A DNA stretch of 64,000 nt, taken from contig NZ_OY775906.1 in the NCBI RefSeq assembly GCF_963675065.1, positions 2,272,001-2,336,000 of the forward strand, read 5' to 3'. This DNA comes from an uncultured Draconibacterium sp. Lineage in GTDB: Bacteria > Bacteroidota > Bacteroidia > Bacteroidales > Prolixibacteraceae. The notes below the pieces were generated by a model, which had not been told where the DNA came from, did not search any database, and saw only the letters and a program-made list of their open reading frames with translations. Position 1 is the first letter of the stretch; the number at the start of each line of letters is the position of its first letter. Below, in pieces: positions 33,115 to 41,880 of the stretch. A program made the translations under genes and the position numbers.

Positions 33115-34389
33115 TTATTTAAATAAAAAAAGGTGATTTTGTGATCGTAAAAGCATTTTATCGCCAACAAATACCGGTACCGCCTTAACGGTTTCACCAA
33201 TATCGTTTTCAGCAACTTTTTGAAACGAATCGCCGGGTTTTATAATTGTGCAAAATCCTTTTACATTGATGAAGTAAATATTTCCGCCGGCATAAATGGG
33301 CGAGGAATTAAAATTGCCTCTGAGTTTTTCTTTCCAAATCACTTTGCCGGTCATTGCATCCAGACAAGTTACCATTCCGCGGTCGTGAACCATATACATT
33401 TTCCCGTCAACAATTACAGGAGTTGGAATTTGCGGCACTTCATCTTCGTACATCCACACCTGGTGTGTTTCAGTAACATCGCCTTCTCCGGTAGGATCGA
33501 TAGCATACTGGCGGGTAAAATACGGTACACCATCTAAAAAAATCCAGCCGGAATTTACAAACACCAGACCGTTGTAAAACAAAGGCTGACTAACAGTTGA
33601 ATCGTAACCATACTTATAAGTCCAGACTACTTCGCCGGTAGTTACATCATGCGCAAAACACATGTAAGCCGAATTACTGATTAGTAAATCCCGACCATCT
33701 ACGGTAATTACAATTGGCGTTTGGTACGACTTCCGGTAAACTGGTTCCAGTGTATCATAAATTTCTTTTGGACGAATACTTTTCCAAATTGTTTCTCCTG
33801 TATTTTTGTCGAGCGCAATTACATACGGATCTTGTGTTCCTTCCAAATGCACAATCAACATATCCTTATAAAGAATTGGTGATGATGCCGGCCCCTGCAT
33901 GTGATCGCAAGGCATATCGTCGCGTTTCCAGATTACTTCAAAATTTTTGGTATCGATGCAGGCCGTTCCAAAACTTCCGTAATGCACATAAACATGTCCT
34001 TCATCAACACACGGAGTTGGCGTGGCGTACGAGTTGGTTCCGTGAATCCGCTGCGGATCTTCTGCGGTAAATATTGTTTGCTCATTTAGCAATTTACCGG
34101 TTTCCAAATCAAAACAAAACAGGTAAAATTCGTGGCCGTCTTTTTCGGCTGACGTTACCCATACCCGGTCATCATAAACCACCGGCGACGACCAGCCCAA
34201 TCCTTTTACGGGCACTTTCCAAACTATATTCTCAGTATCGCTCCAATGCAACGGAGCAGTTTCCACATTGGCGTGTCCATCCATATTCGAACCACGAAAA
34301 TGTGTCCAGTTTTGTTGCTCATTCTGGCATGATACAAAAGCAAAAAAAAGAAAAACAAATGCAGTAAAGTTGATTTTTTTGGTCATCAT
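33115..34389 (-). CDS. PQQ-like beta-propeller lipoprotein
   Basis: 424 aa. ATG 34389 (MMTKKINFTAFVFLFFAFVSC) gives a lipoprotein signal with a lipobox ending at FVSC, so the protein is probably anchored to a membrane by lipid. The mature part begins WTHFRGSNMDGHANVETAP, the same opening as the other large propellers. Blades end in NIVWKVPVKG, EVIWKRDDMPC, ETIWKSIRPKE, EVVWTYKYGYD and KVIWKEKLRGN. It lies outside the 4-20 kb cluster and downstream of its own promoter-like sequence, so it seems independently expressed. Function unknown. Confidence 0.87.
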   Translation of the reverse strand: MMTKKINFTAFVFLFFAFVSCQNEQQNWTHFRGSNMDGHANVETAPLHWSDTENIVWKVPVKGLGWSSPVVYDDRVWVTSAEKDGHEFYLFCFDLETGKLLNEQTIFTAEDPQRIHGTNSYATPTPCVDEGHVYVHYGSFGTACIDTKNFEVIWKRDDMPCDHMQGPASSPILYKDMLIVHLEGTQDPYVIALDKNTGETIWKSIRPKEIYDTLEPVYRKSYQTPIVITVDGRDLLISNSAYMCFAHDVTTGEVVWTYKYGYDSTVSQPLFYNGLVFVNSGWIFLDGVPYFTRQYAIDPTGEGDVTETHQVWMYEDEVPQIPTPVIVDGKMYMVHDRGMVTCLDAMTGKVIWKEKLRGNFNSSPIYAGGNIYFINVKGFCTIIKPGDSFQKVAENDIGETVKAVPVFVGDKMLLRSQNHLFLFK

Positions 34390-34412
34390 TTCAGGTATAG
34401 TTTGTTTGAAAT

Positions 34413-34441
34413 CAAAGTTAATTGAAAAATGGAATTTCAAA
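34413..34441 (-). promoter_or_regulatory. Putative Bacteroidota promoter for the propeller lipoprotein
   Basis: TAACTTTG (34420-34413 on the minus strand) matches TAnnTTTG. TTTG lies 17 bases upstream (34441-34438), slightly short of the usual 19 or so. The start codon is 24 bases downstream of the -7 box. Confidence 0.45.
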
Positions 34442-34479
34442 AATTTAATCTCTACCTTCATCCCTTTAATTTAAGATCG

Positions 34480-35274
34480 ATGAAAATGACTAAACTGGTA
34501 TTTTCTATACTTACTCTAGTTTTAACATACACTGTACTTACTGCACAAAATTCTTCCGATGAAGAAATAACGGTTCGCGTTTTAACCTTCAATATTTTGC
34601 ATGGTGCAACTACCAAAGGCGATTTTGATTTGGATAAGATCGCATCGGTAATCCAGAACACAAATCCCGACCTGGTTGCCTTACAGGAAGTTGACTTTAA
34701 AACCAACCGCGCAAAAAAATACGACCTGGTTACCGAGCTGGGCTGGCGAACTAAAATGGCGCCGATATTTGGTATTGCCATGCCATACGATGGTGGAGGA
34801 TACGGAGAAGGAATATTGACAAAGATGCCCATCCTGTCGAGCAAAAATATACCGCTACCCCATTCAACCAACAATGAACCGCGGGCAGCACTTCAGGTAT
34901 CGGTGCAATTGGAATCGGGAGATACAATCAGTTTTATAGGGACTCATTTGGAGCATCAGGAGACCAGCACAGACAGAATCGCCCAGGTAAAAACGATCAA
35001 TGAAGTTTTTGCCTCGTGCAAATACCCCACAATTTTAGCCGGCGATTTAAATGCAACACCGAATAGTGAGCCAATCTCAATTCTAAAAAAATACTGGACT
35101 GCGAGCGACAAAAAAGGCGCCTTAACTTATCCATCCAATGATCCTGAAATAAAGATTGATTACATATTTTTCAGGCCCGCCGATAGATGGCAAGTAGTGG
35201 AAACGAAAGTTATTTGCGATGAAATTGCATCCGACCACTGTGCCGTTTTATCCGTGTTAAAATTGGCAAAATAA
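34480..35274 (+). CDS. Exported endonuclease/exonuclease/phosphatase family hydrolase
   Basis: 264-aa EEP-fold hydrolase. ATG 34480 starts a signal peptide (MKMTKLVFSILTLVLTYTVL) and is preferred to an upstream in-frame ATG at 34429. Motifs: RVLTFNILHG (metal-binding Asn), LVALQEVDF (catalytic Glu), GTHLEHQ (His region), LAGDLNATPNSEP and a closing SDHCAVLS with the catalytic Asp-His. The set is complete, so the enzyme is probably an active Mg-dependent phosphodiesterase or phosphatase in the periplasm; the family includes DNases, sphingomyelinases and inositol phosphatases and the substrate cannot be told. It is divergent from the propeller lipoprotein. Confidence 0.88.
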   Translation: MKMTKLVFSILTLVLTYTVLTAQNSSDEEITVRVLTFNILHGATTKGDFDLDKIASVIQNTNPDLVALQEVDFKTNRAKKYDLVTELGWRTKMAPIFGIAMPYDGGGYGEGILTKMPILSSKNIPLPHSTNNEPRAALQVSVQLESGDTISFIGTHLEHQETSTDRIAQVKTINEVFASCKYPTILAGDLNATPNSEPISILKKYWTASDKKGALTYPSNDPEIKIDYIFFRPADRWQVVETKVICDEIASDHCAVLSVLKLAK

Positions 35275-35289
35275 GGTGCGATTCTATTC

Positions 35290-36639
35290 TTAAACGGGAT
35301 CTTCCTCCGCCACCGGTCTTTTCTCCATTTCAGTGAATTTTATTCCAAAATTTTCCAGTTCATCCAAAATCGGTTCATAGATATCGGGATGCGTTGGTAT
35401 ATAGATTCCACGATGGTTGAGTTTATCGGTTAGAAATAATTTGGCTGCAACTGCGAGCGGTAAACCAACGGTTTTTGCCATGGCTGTTTTCTCTCCCGAC
35501 TCGCCAATAACCACCAACGAACTGTTCTTCTCCACTTTTTCTTTAGTGTCGCGATCAAGGTATTCAAACTTGTGCCACATCACGATCATGTCTTTATCTT
35601 CGGGCATTAGTTGCCATTTTTCCGAAAGCAGCTTTTCCATTACCTGGGCAGGCGTTGCACGTTTTAAGCCAATTTTTCGGTTATCAAAGATTCCCAACCA
35701 CTCCAGCTTCGGGATGATCTCCGAATCCATAGGAATTTGCATCGAATGATACAGTTTCAAATCGACAGTTGCAGGATGGTAATACAAAAAGGAGTTGATA
35801 AACTCGCGGTAGGTCATGTCTTCCACATTGTCGATGTAGTAATCGTCGCTGGTAGCTCCCAATTGCACAAACACATTCCACGCCTTACAAAAACCGGGAC
35901 GACGCAAAGTACCCCTAAAAACAGTGGGAACTTCCTGCAATCCATATTTCCCGATATAACTCAACGAATCGCGGTTTGCATAACCTTCAAACCAGCCATA
36001 ATCATCAATTTCAATCAACTCAGTTCTGCGAAATAAACGGTTGTAGGGAATGTATTTCACTTTTCCTTTCTGAATAAATTGTGCCGGGCCTCCCTGCCCT
36101 GCCAAAACCACATTTCGCGGATTCCAGCTAAACTTGTAGTGCCACGGGTTATCATCCGATTCGGGTGCTACCAAACCACCCGTAAACGACTCAAAAGCTT
36201 CCAACTGATGGCCTTCTTTTTTAATCTGGTTAATCACGCGCATGGCTGACATGTGATCAAGGCCGGGATCCAAACCGCATTCGTTCAAGAACAACAGACC
36301 TTTGCTTTTTACGTCATCCTCAACTTGCTGCATTTCTTTACTTTCGTATGAAGCGGTAAACAAACTTTTCGAGAATTTCAGACAAGATTGCATGACCAGT
36401 TTATGAAAACGTGCAGGCAACATGGAAATTACCAAGTCAGCTTCACTAACCTCCTGATCGCGGGCAAACTCATCCCTCACATTTATAATTGAGAATGACA
36501 GTTTTAAGGTTTTAACCAGATCACTTTCTTCGGCATCAACAACTTTTATGTGCCAGTGATATTTTGATGCACGTTCAGCCAGATAGGTGAGCAAATATAC
36601 GCTCGACCTACCGGCTCCGAATATTAATATGTTCTTCAT
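35290..36639 (-). CDS. Saccharopine dehydrogenase family protein (Lys9-like)
   Basis: 449 aa, Rossmann N-terminal domain (ILIFGAGRSSVYLLTYLAE) and the C-terminal saccharopine dehydrogenase domain. LLFLNECGLDPGLDHMSAMR and SYIGKYGLQEVPTVFRGTLR are landmarks of the glutamate-forming type (Lys9, AASS C-half). The probable reaction is saccharopine plus NAD(P)+ to 2-aminoadipate 6-semialdehyde plus glutamate; lysine 6-dehydrogenases belong to the same superfamily. It is the last gene of the lysine block, after the ALDH7-type dehydrogenase that would use its product. A second paralogue is at 44687-46018. No AlaDH/PNT-type lysine-ketoglutarate reductase is in the window. Confidence 0.85.
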   Translation of the reverse strand: MKNILIFGAGRSSVYLLTYLAERASKYHWHIKVVDAEESDLVKTLKLSFSIINVRDEFARDQEVSEADLVISMLPARFHKLVMQSCLKFSKSLFTASYESKEMQQVEDDVKSKGLLFLNECGLDPGLDHMSAMRVINQIKKEGHQLEAFESFTGGLVAPESDDNPWHYKFSWNPRNVVLAGQGGPAQFIQKGKVKYIPYNRLFRRTELIEIDDYGWFEGYANRDSLSYIGKYGLQEVPTVFRGTLRRPGFCKAWNVFVQLGATSDDYYIDNVEDMTYREFINSFLYYHPATVDLKLYHSMQIPMDSEIIPKLEWLGIFDNRKIGLKRATPAQVMEKLLSEKWQLMPEDKDMIVMWHKFEYLDRDTKEKVEKNSSLVVIGESGEKTAMAKTVGLPLAVAAKLFLTDKLNHRGIYIPTHPDIYEPILDELENFGIKFTEMEKRPVAEEDPV

Positions 36640-36738
36640 AGTTTTAGCAATTAGTTACGAGCCATGAGCTAACATGGACTATCTATAAAGTTAAAATAGA
36701 AAAGGAATAAAGTACAAACTGAGATTGTTTTTATCAAA

Positions 36739-36800
36739 GACCCCCTAAATCCCCCAAAGGGGGACTTTCTCCTCCCCCTCGGGGAGGCCGGGTGGGGTCA
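36739..36800. repeat. G/C-run interspersed repeat (copy B)
   Basis: GACCCCCTAAATCCCCCAAA, then GGGGGACTTTCTCC and GGGGAGGCCGGGTGGGGTCA. It can fold into a long hairpin with terminal GACCCC/GGGGTC. Almost identical and in the same orientation as copy C, with the aldehyde dehydrogenase gene between them. Confidence 0.85.
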
Positions 36801-36860
36801 GTATTTAAAAATTAATCATATCATTTCTTAAATTACTTTTTAGATATCTCGACTGTTCTG

Positions 36861-38402
36861 TTAAACATTAAATTCAATTCCCTGAGCCAACGGAAGCTCT
36901 GTACTGTAATTTATTGTATTTGTTTGTCTGCGCATGTAGGCTTTCCAGGCATCGGAACCCGACTCGCGACCACCACCGGTTTCTTTCTCACCTCCAAAAG
37001 CGCCACCAATTTCGGCACCCGATGTACCAATATTTACATTGGCAATCCCACAATCTGATCCTTCATGCGACAGGAATTTCTCGGTTTCCAACATATGCGT
37101 TGAAAAAATTGCTGATGACAAACCTTGCGGCACATCGTTGTGTAAACGAATGGCTTCTTCCAGTTCTGAATAACGAATCATGTACAATAATGGAGCAAAA
37201 GTTTCGTCCTGAACGATTTCGAAATGATTTTCCACTTCGGCGATACTCGGCGTTACAAAACAACCTGATTCGTATCCTTCTCCCGAAAGTACTTCTCCGC
37301 CAATCAGGATTTTTCCACCTTCAGCTTTTACTTTCTCAATGGCAGCCAAATAGGTATCCACAGCCCAACGATCAACCAGCGGGCCAACCAGTGTTTTTTC
37401 ATCTAAAGCATGACCAATTGGCAATTTGTTGTAAATGGCAATCAATCGGTTTTTCAAATCATTGTAAATTGAATCGTGAACAATAATACGACGAGTGGAA
37501 GTACAACGCTGGCCGCAAGTACCAACAGCACCAAAAACTATTGCACGAATTGTCATTTCAATATCGGCCTGAGGAGTTACAATAATGGCATTGTTTCCAC
37601 CGAGTTCAAGAATGGTTTTTCCCAAACGCTGACCTACAAGACCGCCAACCTTTTTACCAATTTTTGTTGAACCGGTAAACGATACCAACGGAATATTTTT
37701 GTCACTAAAAAACTCGTCGCCCAACTCGCGAGAACCTGCTGCAACAAGGTTTAAAACTCCTTCAGGAACATCATTTTCTTTTAAAACTTTAGCAACAATA
37801 TTGTGAACAGCAATAGCACACAGAAATACTTTTGAAGAAGGTTTCCAGATAACCACATCGCCTGCCACCATTGCAATCATTGCATTCCAGGCCCAAACAG
37901 CTACCGGAAAGTTAAAGGCCGAAACTACACCAACAATCCCCAGCGGATGATACTGGTCGTACATGCGGTGTTTTTCGCGTTCCGAATGCATGGTGAAACC
38001 ATACAGCTGGCGCGACTGACCAACGGCAAAATCACAGATATCGATCATTTCCTGCACCTCGCCCAAACCTTCCTGGTAAATTTTACCCATTTCGTATGAA
38101 ACCAATTTTCCAAGTGGCTCTTTATACTTCCGAAGTTCCAAACCAATCTGACGCACAATCTCGCCGCGCTTTGGAGCAGGCACCATGCGCCACACCTTAA
38201 AAGCCTCTTTTGCTTTTTCCACCACCTTGTGGTAATCGGCAGCAGTTGCCTGATTAACGCTTGCAATCAATTCCCCGTCCGAAGGAGAAAACGATTCTAC
38301 AACTGCACCGGACGTTGTTTTCCATTCAGTTCCGGTGCAAACACCATTATTTACTTCACTAATACCTAACTGTTTTAATTCTTTTGAAATGTCAATTTTC
38401 AT
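36861..38402 (-). CDS. Aldehyde dehydrogenase, ALDH7 type: 2-aminoadipate semialdehyde dehydrogenase
   Basis: 513 aa, full length for ALDH7A1/antiquitin. The nucleophile is C300 in GTCGQRCTSTRR and the general base E266 in LELGGNN. The cofactor loop SFTGSTKIG and the C-terminal GGEKETGGGRESGSDAWKAY are typical of the ALDH7 branch, which oxidises 2-aminoadipate 6-semialdehyde (or its cyclic form, piperideine-6-carboxylate) to 2-aminoadipate with NAD+. It lies between the thiolase and the saccharopine dehydrogenase in the same direction. Copies of a palindromic repeat flank the gene on both sides, which could indicate a separately acquired cassette or simply repeat targeting of gene borders. 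Confidence 0.88.
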   Translation of the reverse strand: MKIDISKELKQLGISEVNNGVCTGTEWKTTSGAVVESFSPSDGELIASVNQATAADYHKVVEKAKEAFKVWRMVPAPKRGEIVRQIGLELRKYKEPLGKLVSYEMGKIYQEGLGEVQEMIDICDFAVGQSRQLYGFTMHSEREKHRMYDQYHPLGIVGVVSAFNFPVAVWAWNAMIAMVAGDVVIWKPSSKVFLCAIAVHNIVAKVLKENDVPEGVLNLVAAGSRELGDEFFSDKNIPLVSFTGSTKIGKKVGGLVGQRLGKTILELGGNNAIIVTPQADIEMTIRAIVFGAVGTCGQRCTSTRRIIVHDSIYNDLKNRLIAIYNKLPIGHALDEKTLVGPLVDRWAVDTYLAAIEKVKAEGGKILIGGEVLSGEGYESGCFVTPSIAEVENHFEIVQDETFAPLLYMIRYSELEEAIRLHNDVPQGLSSAIFSTHMLETEKFLSHEGSDCGIANVNIGTSGAEIGGAFGGEKETGGGRESGSDAWKAYMRRQTNTINYSTELPLAQGIEFNV

Positions 38403-38446
38403 TGTTTTGTTTTTTATGTTTTTCCTAAATATTTTCTATTCTTATT

Positions 38447-38507
38447 GACCCCCTAAATCCCCCCAAGGGGGACTTCTCCTCCCCTTTGGGGAGGCCGGGT
38501 AGGGTCA
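38447..38507. repeat. G/C-run interspersed repeat (copy C)
   Basis: GACCCCCTAAATCCCCCCAA, then GGGGGACTTCTCC and GGGGAGGCCGGGTAGGGTCA. Differs from copy B at a handful of positions. It occupies most of the gap between the thiolase and the aldehyde dehydrogenase genes. Confidence 0.85.
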
Positions 38508-38543
38508 TACGTTTTATAATATCATAAGCTTCATTCGCACATT

Positions 38544-39746
38544 TTAAACCTTCTCCAAAACCATCGAAACTCCCTGCCCAACACCAACACACATAGTGCA
38601 AAGCGCGTATTTTGAGTTTGAATTTTGCAGCTGATATAAGGCTGTTGTCACCAGGCGTGCTCCCGACATTCCCAGCGGATGGCCAAGTGCAATTGCTCCG
38701 CCAAGCGGATTTAATCGTGGATCATCATCTGCCATCCCAAACTCACGGATGCAAGCCAGCGATTGTGCGGCGAATGCTTCATTTAATTCAATGATATCCA
38801 TCTGGTCCAGTCGCATCCCCAGTCGTTTTAAAAGTTTATTGGTAGCCGGTACCGGGCCAATTCCCATGGTGCGCGGTGGCACCCCAGCCGCCTGAGTACC
38901 CAGAATTCTGGCTTTTGGAGTTAGATTGAACTTCTTAACTGCAGCTTCCGATGCTACAATTACAGCAGCCGCTCCATCGTTAATTCCTGAGGCATTTCCT
39001 GCTGTTACCGTTGTTCCCGGGCCATAAACAGGATTTAATGCCGTCAGTTTTTCAAGCGAGGTCAGCCTGGGGTGTTCATCCTTTTCAAAGATTACCGGAT
39101 CTCCTTTCCGTTGCGGAATAGAAACCGGAATAATTTCCCGAGCCAGTGCCCCGTTTTGCTGGGCTTCAGCCGTTTTTAACTGACTCTTGTGTGCAAACCG
39201 ATCCTGATCTTCGCGACTGATCTTAAATTCATCTGCCAGATTTTCTGCGGTGCAAATAAGTGGATCAGTTCCATATTTTTCCTGAAACTTGTTGTTCACG
39301 AAACGCCAGCCGATGGTGGAGTCATATATTTCTGCATTTCGGGAAAAAGCCTGTGTGGCTTTTGGCATTACCAATGGCGACCGCGACATATTTTCAGCTC
39401 CGCCGGCAATCATCAGTTCTGCCTCACCGGCTTTTATGGCGCGCGCTGCCATTCCAATCGCTTCCATCCCTGAAGAACACAAACGGTTTACGGTTACTCC
39501 CGGAACCGACTCCGGCATGCCGGCTAAAAGCAGGGCCATTCTTGCAACGTTTCGGTTGTCTTCTCCTGCCTGGTTGGCACATCCCATTAGCACATCATCA
39601 AAAGCTGCCGGATCGATCTGATTGTTACGTTCCAGCAAAGTTTTTATGGGAATTGCTGCCAGATCATCTGCTCTGATCGCGGACAGCGAACCTCCATATT
39701 TTCCAACCGGCGTGCGTATTGCATCGCAAATAAAAACATCATTCAT
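38544..39746 (-). CDS. pcaF: 3-oxoadipyl-CoA thiolase
   Basis: 400 aa. Cleaves 3-oxoadipyl-CoA with CoA to succinyl-CoA and acetyl-CoA. It follows the PcaF/PaaJ subfamily along its length: ICDAIRTPVGKYGG, GCANQAGEDNRNVARM, AFSRNAEIYDSTIGWRFVN and the C-terminal YALCTMCVGVGQGVSMVLE are those of E. coli PaaJ and Pseudomonas PcaF as I remember them, rather than of acetoacetyl-CoA thiolases. The nucleophile is C90 (NRLCSSG); the His of GHPLGMSGAR and the second Cys of CTMCVG are present. Encoded with PcaI and PcaJ homologues but with no aromatic ring-cleavage gene, so the 3-oxoadipate presumably comes from another source. Confidence 0.93.
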   Translation of the reverse strand: MNDVFICDAIRTPVGKYGGSLSAIRADDLAAIPIKTLLERNNQIDPAAFDDVLMGCANQAGEDNRNVARMALLLAGMPESVPGVTVNRLCSSGMEAIGMAARAIKAGEAELMIAGGAENMSRSPLVMPKATQAFSRNAEIYDSTIGWRFVNNKFQEKYGTDPLICTAENLADEFKISREDQDRFAHKSQLKTAEAQQNGALAREIIPVSIPQRKGDPVIFEKDEHPRLTSLEKLTALNPVYGPGTTVTAGNASGINDGAAAVIVASEAAVKKFNLTPKARILGTQAAGVPPRTMGIGPVPATNKLLKRLGMRLDQMDIIELNEAFAAQSLACIREFGMADDDPRLNPLGGAIALGHPLGMSGARLVTTALYQLQNSNSKYALCTMCVGVGQGVSMVLEKV

Positions 39747-39859
39747 ATTTTAGATTTTAGTATCGAGACTTTGAGTAGTGAGATGAAATAGGCAAAAAAC
39801 AAAATGACAGTTGGCAATTCATCAATCTGCACCTTGCTATTCTCAAATCATTATTCGTT

Positions 39860-39877
39860 AATCTCAAATCGTTAATC
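39860..39877. repeat. Short dispersed repeat AATCTCAAATCGTTAATC (second copy)
   Basis: Identical to 5674-5691. It overlaps the stop region of the aminotransferase gene by six bases, and further AATC-TTCGTTAATC words precede it. Confidence 0.5.
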
Positions 39878-41206
39878 ATTGTTTAGTTTTTCAATTTTTG
39901 GTTTAAAAGCTTTAAAAGCCCTGAATAATCCTTCTGTTAACTGATCGATTTCCTTACGTGTCATTACCGTTGAAAGCATACACGAGAAAGTGTTGATCAT
40001 CAGTGTATTTTCTTTGTAATACATGTAATCCAGCAATTCATTAACCAGCTTTTTACCCTCTTTGTCCAGGTAAGCCTCGCGGTATGTTGTAGGCGGATCG
40101 GGGCGAAGATGCATACGAAACATAGAACCAGCACCGGTAACGGCAACCGGCACATCAGCGAGTTTTATGGCTTCACGAATCTGCTTAACTGCCACATCTG
40201 CAAGCATGTTTAGTCGGGCAACTGCCTCCGAATCAAAATACTTCATCGCCTGATAACCGGCGGTCATAGTAATCGGATTGGCCGAAAACGTTCCGGAATA
40301 AGGCAACAAAAGATTCTTTTCATGCGGATCAAAAACCTGCATTACATCGGCTCTTCCGGCCACTGCTCCCACGGGAAATCCGCCACCTATTATCTTGCCA
40401 AGTGCTGTCAGATCAGGTTTTACGGTATAATTTTCCTGTGCACCACCGTAGTTCACCCGAAAGGTTACCACCTCATCAAAAACCAGTAAAGCCTCGTTTT
40501 TCCTTGTCCAGGCATAAAGCGCTTCTATAAAATCATGATTCCCGGGTACTAAACCTACGCGGTGAGGAACAGGATCGACGATAACACAGGCGATATCTCC
40601 CGCATGTTTATCCAAAATATTCAGCGTTCGCTCAATGTTGTTGTACGGATAAATAACCACATCTTTAGCTACACATGGTGGTGTTCCGTGAGCCAGCGGA
40701 ACACTGCTGGGCTGATCTTCTTTTCCCCAGTTTGACGGGTCTGCCATTTGACTAACTTCAGCAAAATCGTAGGTACCATGATAGGCACCTTCAGCTTTTG
40801 CAATTTTTGGCCGTCCGGTAAACGCCCTCGATGCTTTTATCATTGCCATTACAGCTTCGGTACCTGAATTCATAAAACGAATACGCTCAAAACTCTGCAC
40901 GCGTTCGATCAGGTGGGTGGCAAAAGCCACTTCAATTTCGGAAGCGAGCGTGTAAGCAGTTCCTTTTTTTAGCTGCTTGATAACCGCATCGATAATTGGC
41001 GGGAATGAATGGCCATGAATTAGTGCTGCCATATTGTTCGCAAAATCGGTGCGCACTGTGCCATCAATATCAGTGATAAAGCAGCCCGAGGCACTGTTTG
41101 CATAATTCGGATACGGCTTCCGGAAAACAGTATTGCGGCTTACACCGCCACTTATTACCTGGCGCGCCTTGTTATATATTTCTTCGCTATTTTCTTTTTT
41201 AGCCAT
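39872..41206 (-). CDS. Class III aminotransferase (GSA-aminotransferase-like), proposed 3-aminoadipate transaminase
   Basis: 444 aa, PLP fold type I. The PLP lysine is K271 in ALGKIIGGGFP, the pyridine-nitrogen Asp is in FDEVVTFR (D244), and MNSGTEAVM is the phosphate-binding loop. The family includes HemL and also beta-amino-acid transaminases such as the beta-phenylalanine enzyme of Variovorax. A heme-synthesis role is unlikely in this operon. Between a 2,3-aminomutase-like enzyme and a 3-oxoadipate CoA-transferase, the fitting reaction is 3-aminoadipate plus an oxo acid to 3-oxoadipate. It begins 17 bp after pcaJ. The specific substrate is inference. Confidence 0.85.
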   Translation of the reverse strand: MAKKENSEEIYNKARQVISGGVSRNTVFRKPYPNYANSASGCFITDIDGTVRTDFANNMAALIHGHSFPPIIDAVIKQLKKGTAYTLASEIEVAFATHLIERVQSFERIRFMNSGTEAVMAMIKASRAFTGRPKIAKAEGAYHGTYDFAEVSQMADPSNWGKEDQPSSVPLAHGTPPCVAKDVVIYPYNNIERTLNILDKHAGDIACVIVDPVPHRVGLVPGNHDFIEALYAWTRKNEALLVFDEVVTFRVNYGGAQENYTVKPDLTALGKIIGGGFPVGAVAGRADVMQVFDPHEKNLLLPYSGTFSANPITMTAGYQAMKYFDSEAVARLNMLADVAVKQIREAIKLADVPVAVTGAGSMFRMHLRPDPPTTYREAYLDKEGKKLVNELLDYMYYKENTLMINTFSCMLSTVMTRKEIDQLTEGLFRAFKAFKPKIEKLNND

Positions 41207-41223
41207 CTTTCTGTCTTACTGAT

Positions 41224-41880
41224 TTAATCCATGTGCAAAGTTGCTTCGGTATGTTCTTGCAAGAACTCATAACTGACTCCGGGAGCGAGTTCCCTCACAT
41301 AAAGTTGCTTATCTCTGACATCAATAATTGCAAAATTGGTGTAGATACGACTCACCACATTTTTCCCCGTTAGAGGGTAAGTGCACTGTTTTACAATTTT
41401 CGATTCGCCGGTTTTGGTTGTGTGTTTTGTAATGACAAAAATGGTTTTCACACCGGCTACCAAATCCATGGCACCGCCCACTGCGGGAATATCATTTGGA
41501 TTTCCGGTAGACCAGTTAGCCAGATCGCCCTCTTCTGAAACCTGGTAAGCACCCAGCACACAAATATCGATGTGCCCGCCACGTATCATAGCAAAGCTGT
41601 CGGCATGATTAAAATAAGCCGCTCCGGGAATGGCTGTAACATATTTTTTCCCGGCATTCACCAACTCCGGATCTTCACAGCCAACATCAGCGACCTTTCC
41701 CATACCAAGCAAACCATTTTCGGTATGATAGATCACTTCGCGACCTTCGGGTATAAATCCGGCAACCATTTCTGGAATGCCAATCCCAAGATTTACATAC
41801 GCACCATCGTGAATGTCCATGGCAACTTTTTGCGCCATTTCGCCGGTGCTCCAACCTCTATTTTTATTGTCTGATTCCAT
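41224..41880 (-). CDS. pcaJ: 3-oxoadipate CoA-transferase subunit B
   Basis: 218 aa, the full length of PcaJ-type beta subunits. The catalytic glutamate is E54 in HTENGLLGMG. AYVNLGIGIPEMVA, HADSFAMIRGGHIDICVLGA and AVGGAMDLVAGVK, followed by TKTGESKIV and CTYPLTG, match Pseudomonas PcaJ closely. With PcaI it forms the enzyme that transfers CoA from succinyl-CoA to 3-oxoadipate; acetoacetate transferases are the main alternative within the family. It overlaps the end of pcaI by 17 bases, so the subunits are translationally coupled. Confidence 0.92.
   Translation of the reverse strand: MESDNKNRGWSTGEMAQKVAMDIHDGAYVNLGIGIPEMVAGFIPEGREVIYHTENGLLGMGKVADVGCEDPELVNAGKKYVTAIPGAAYFNHADSFAMIRGGHIDICVLGAYQVSEEGDLANWSTGNPNDIPAVGGAMDLVAGVKTIFVITKHTTKTGESKIVKQCTYPLTGKNVVSRIYTNFAIIDVRDKQLYVRELAPGVSYEFLQEHTEATLHMD

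Noticed and set aside
39872..41206. HemL, glutamate-1-semialdehyde aminotransferase for heme synthesis
   Set aside because: Family homology is real, but the operon context and the lack of other heme genes favour a beta-amino-acid transaminase.
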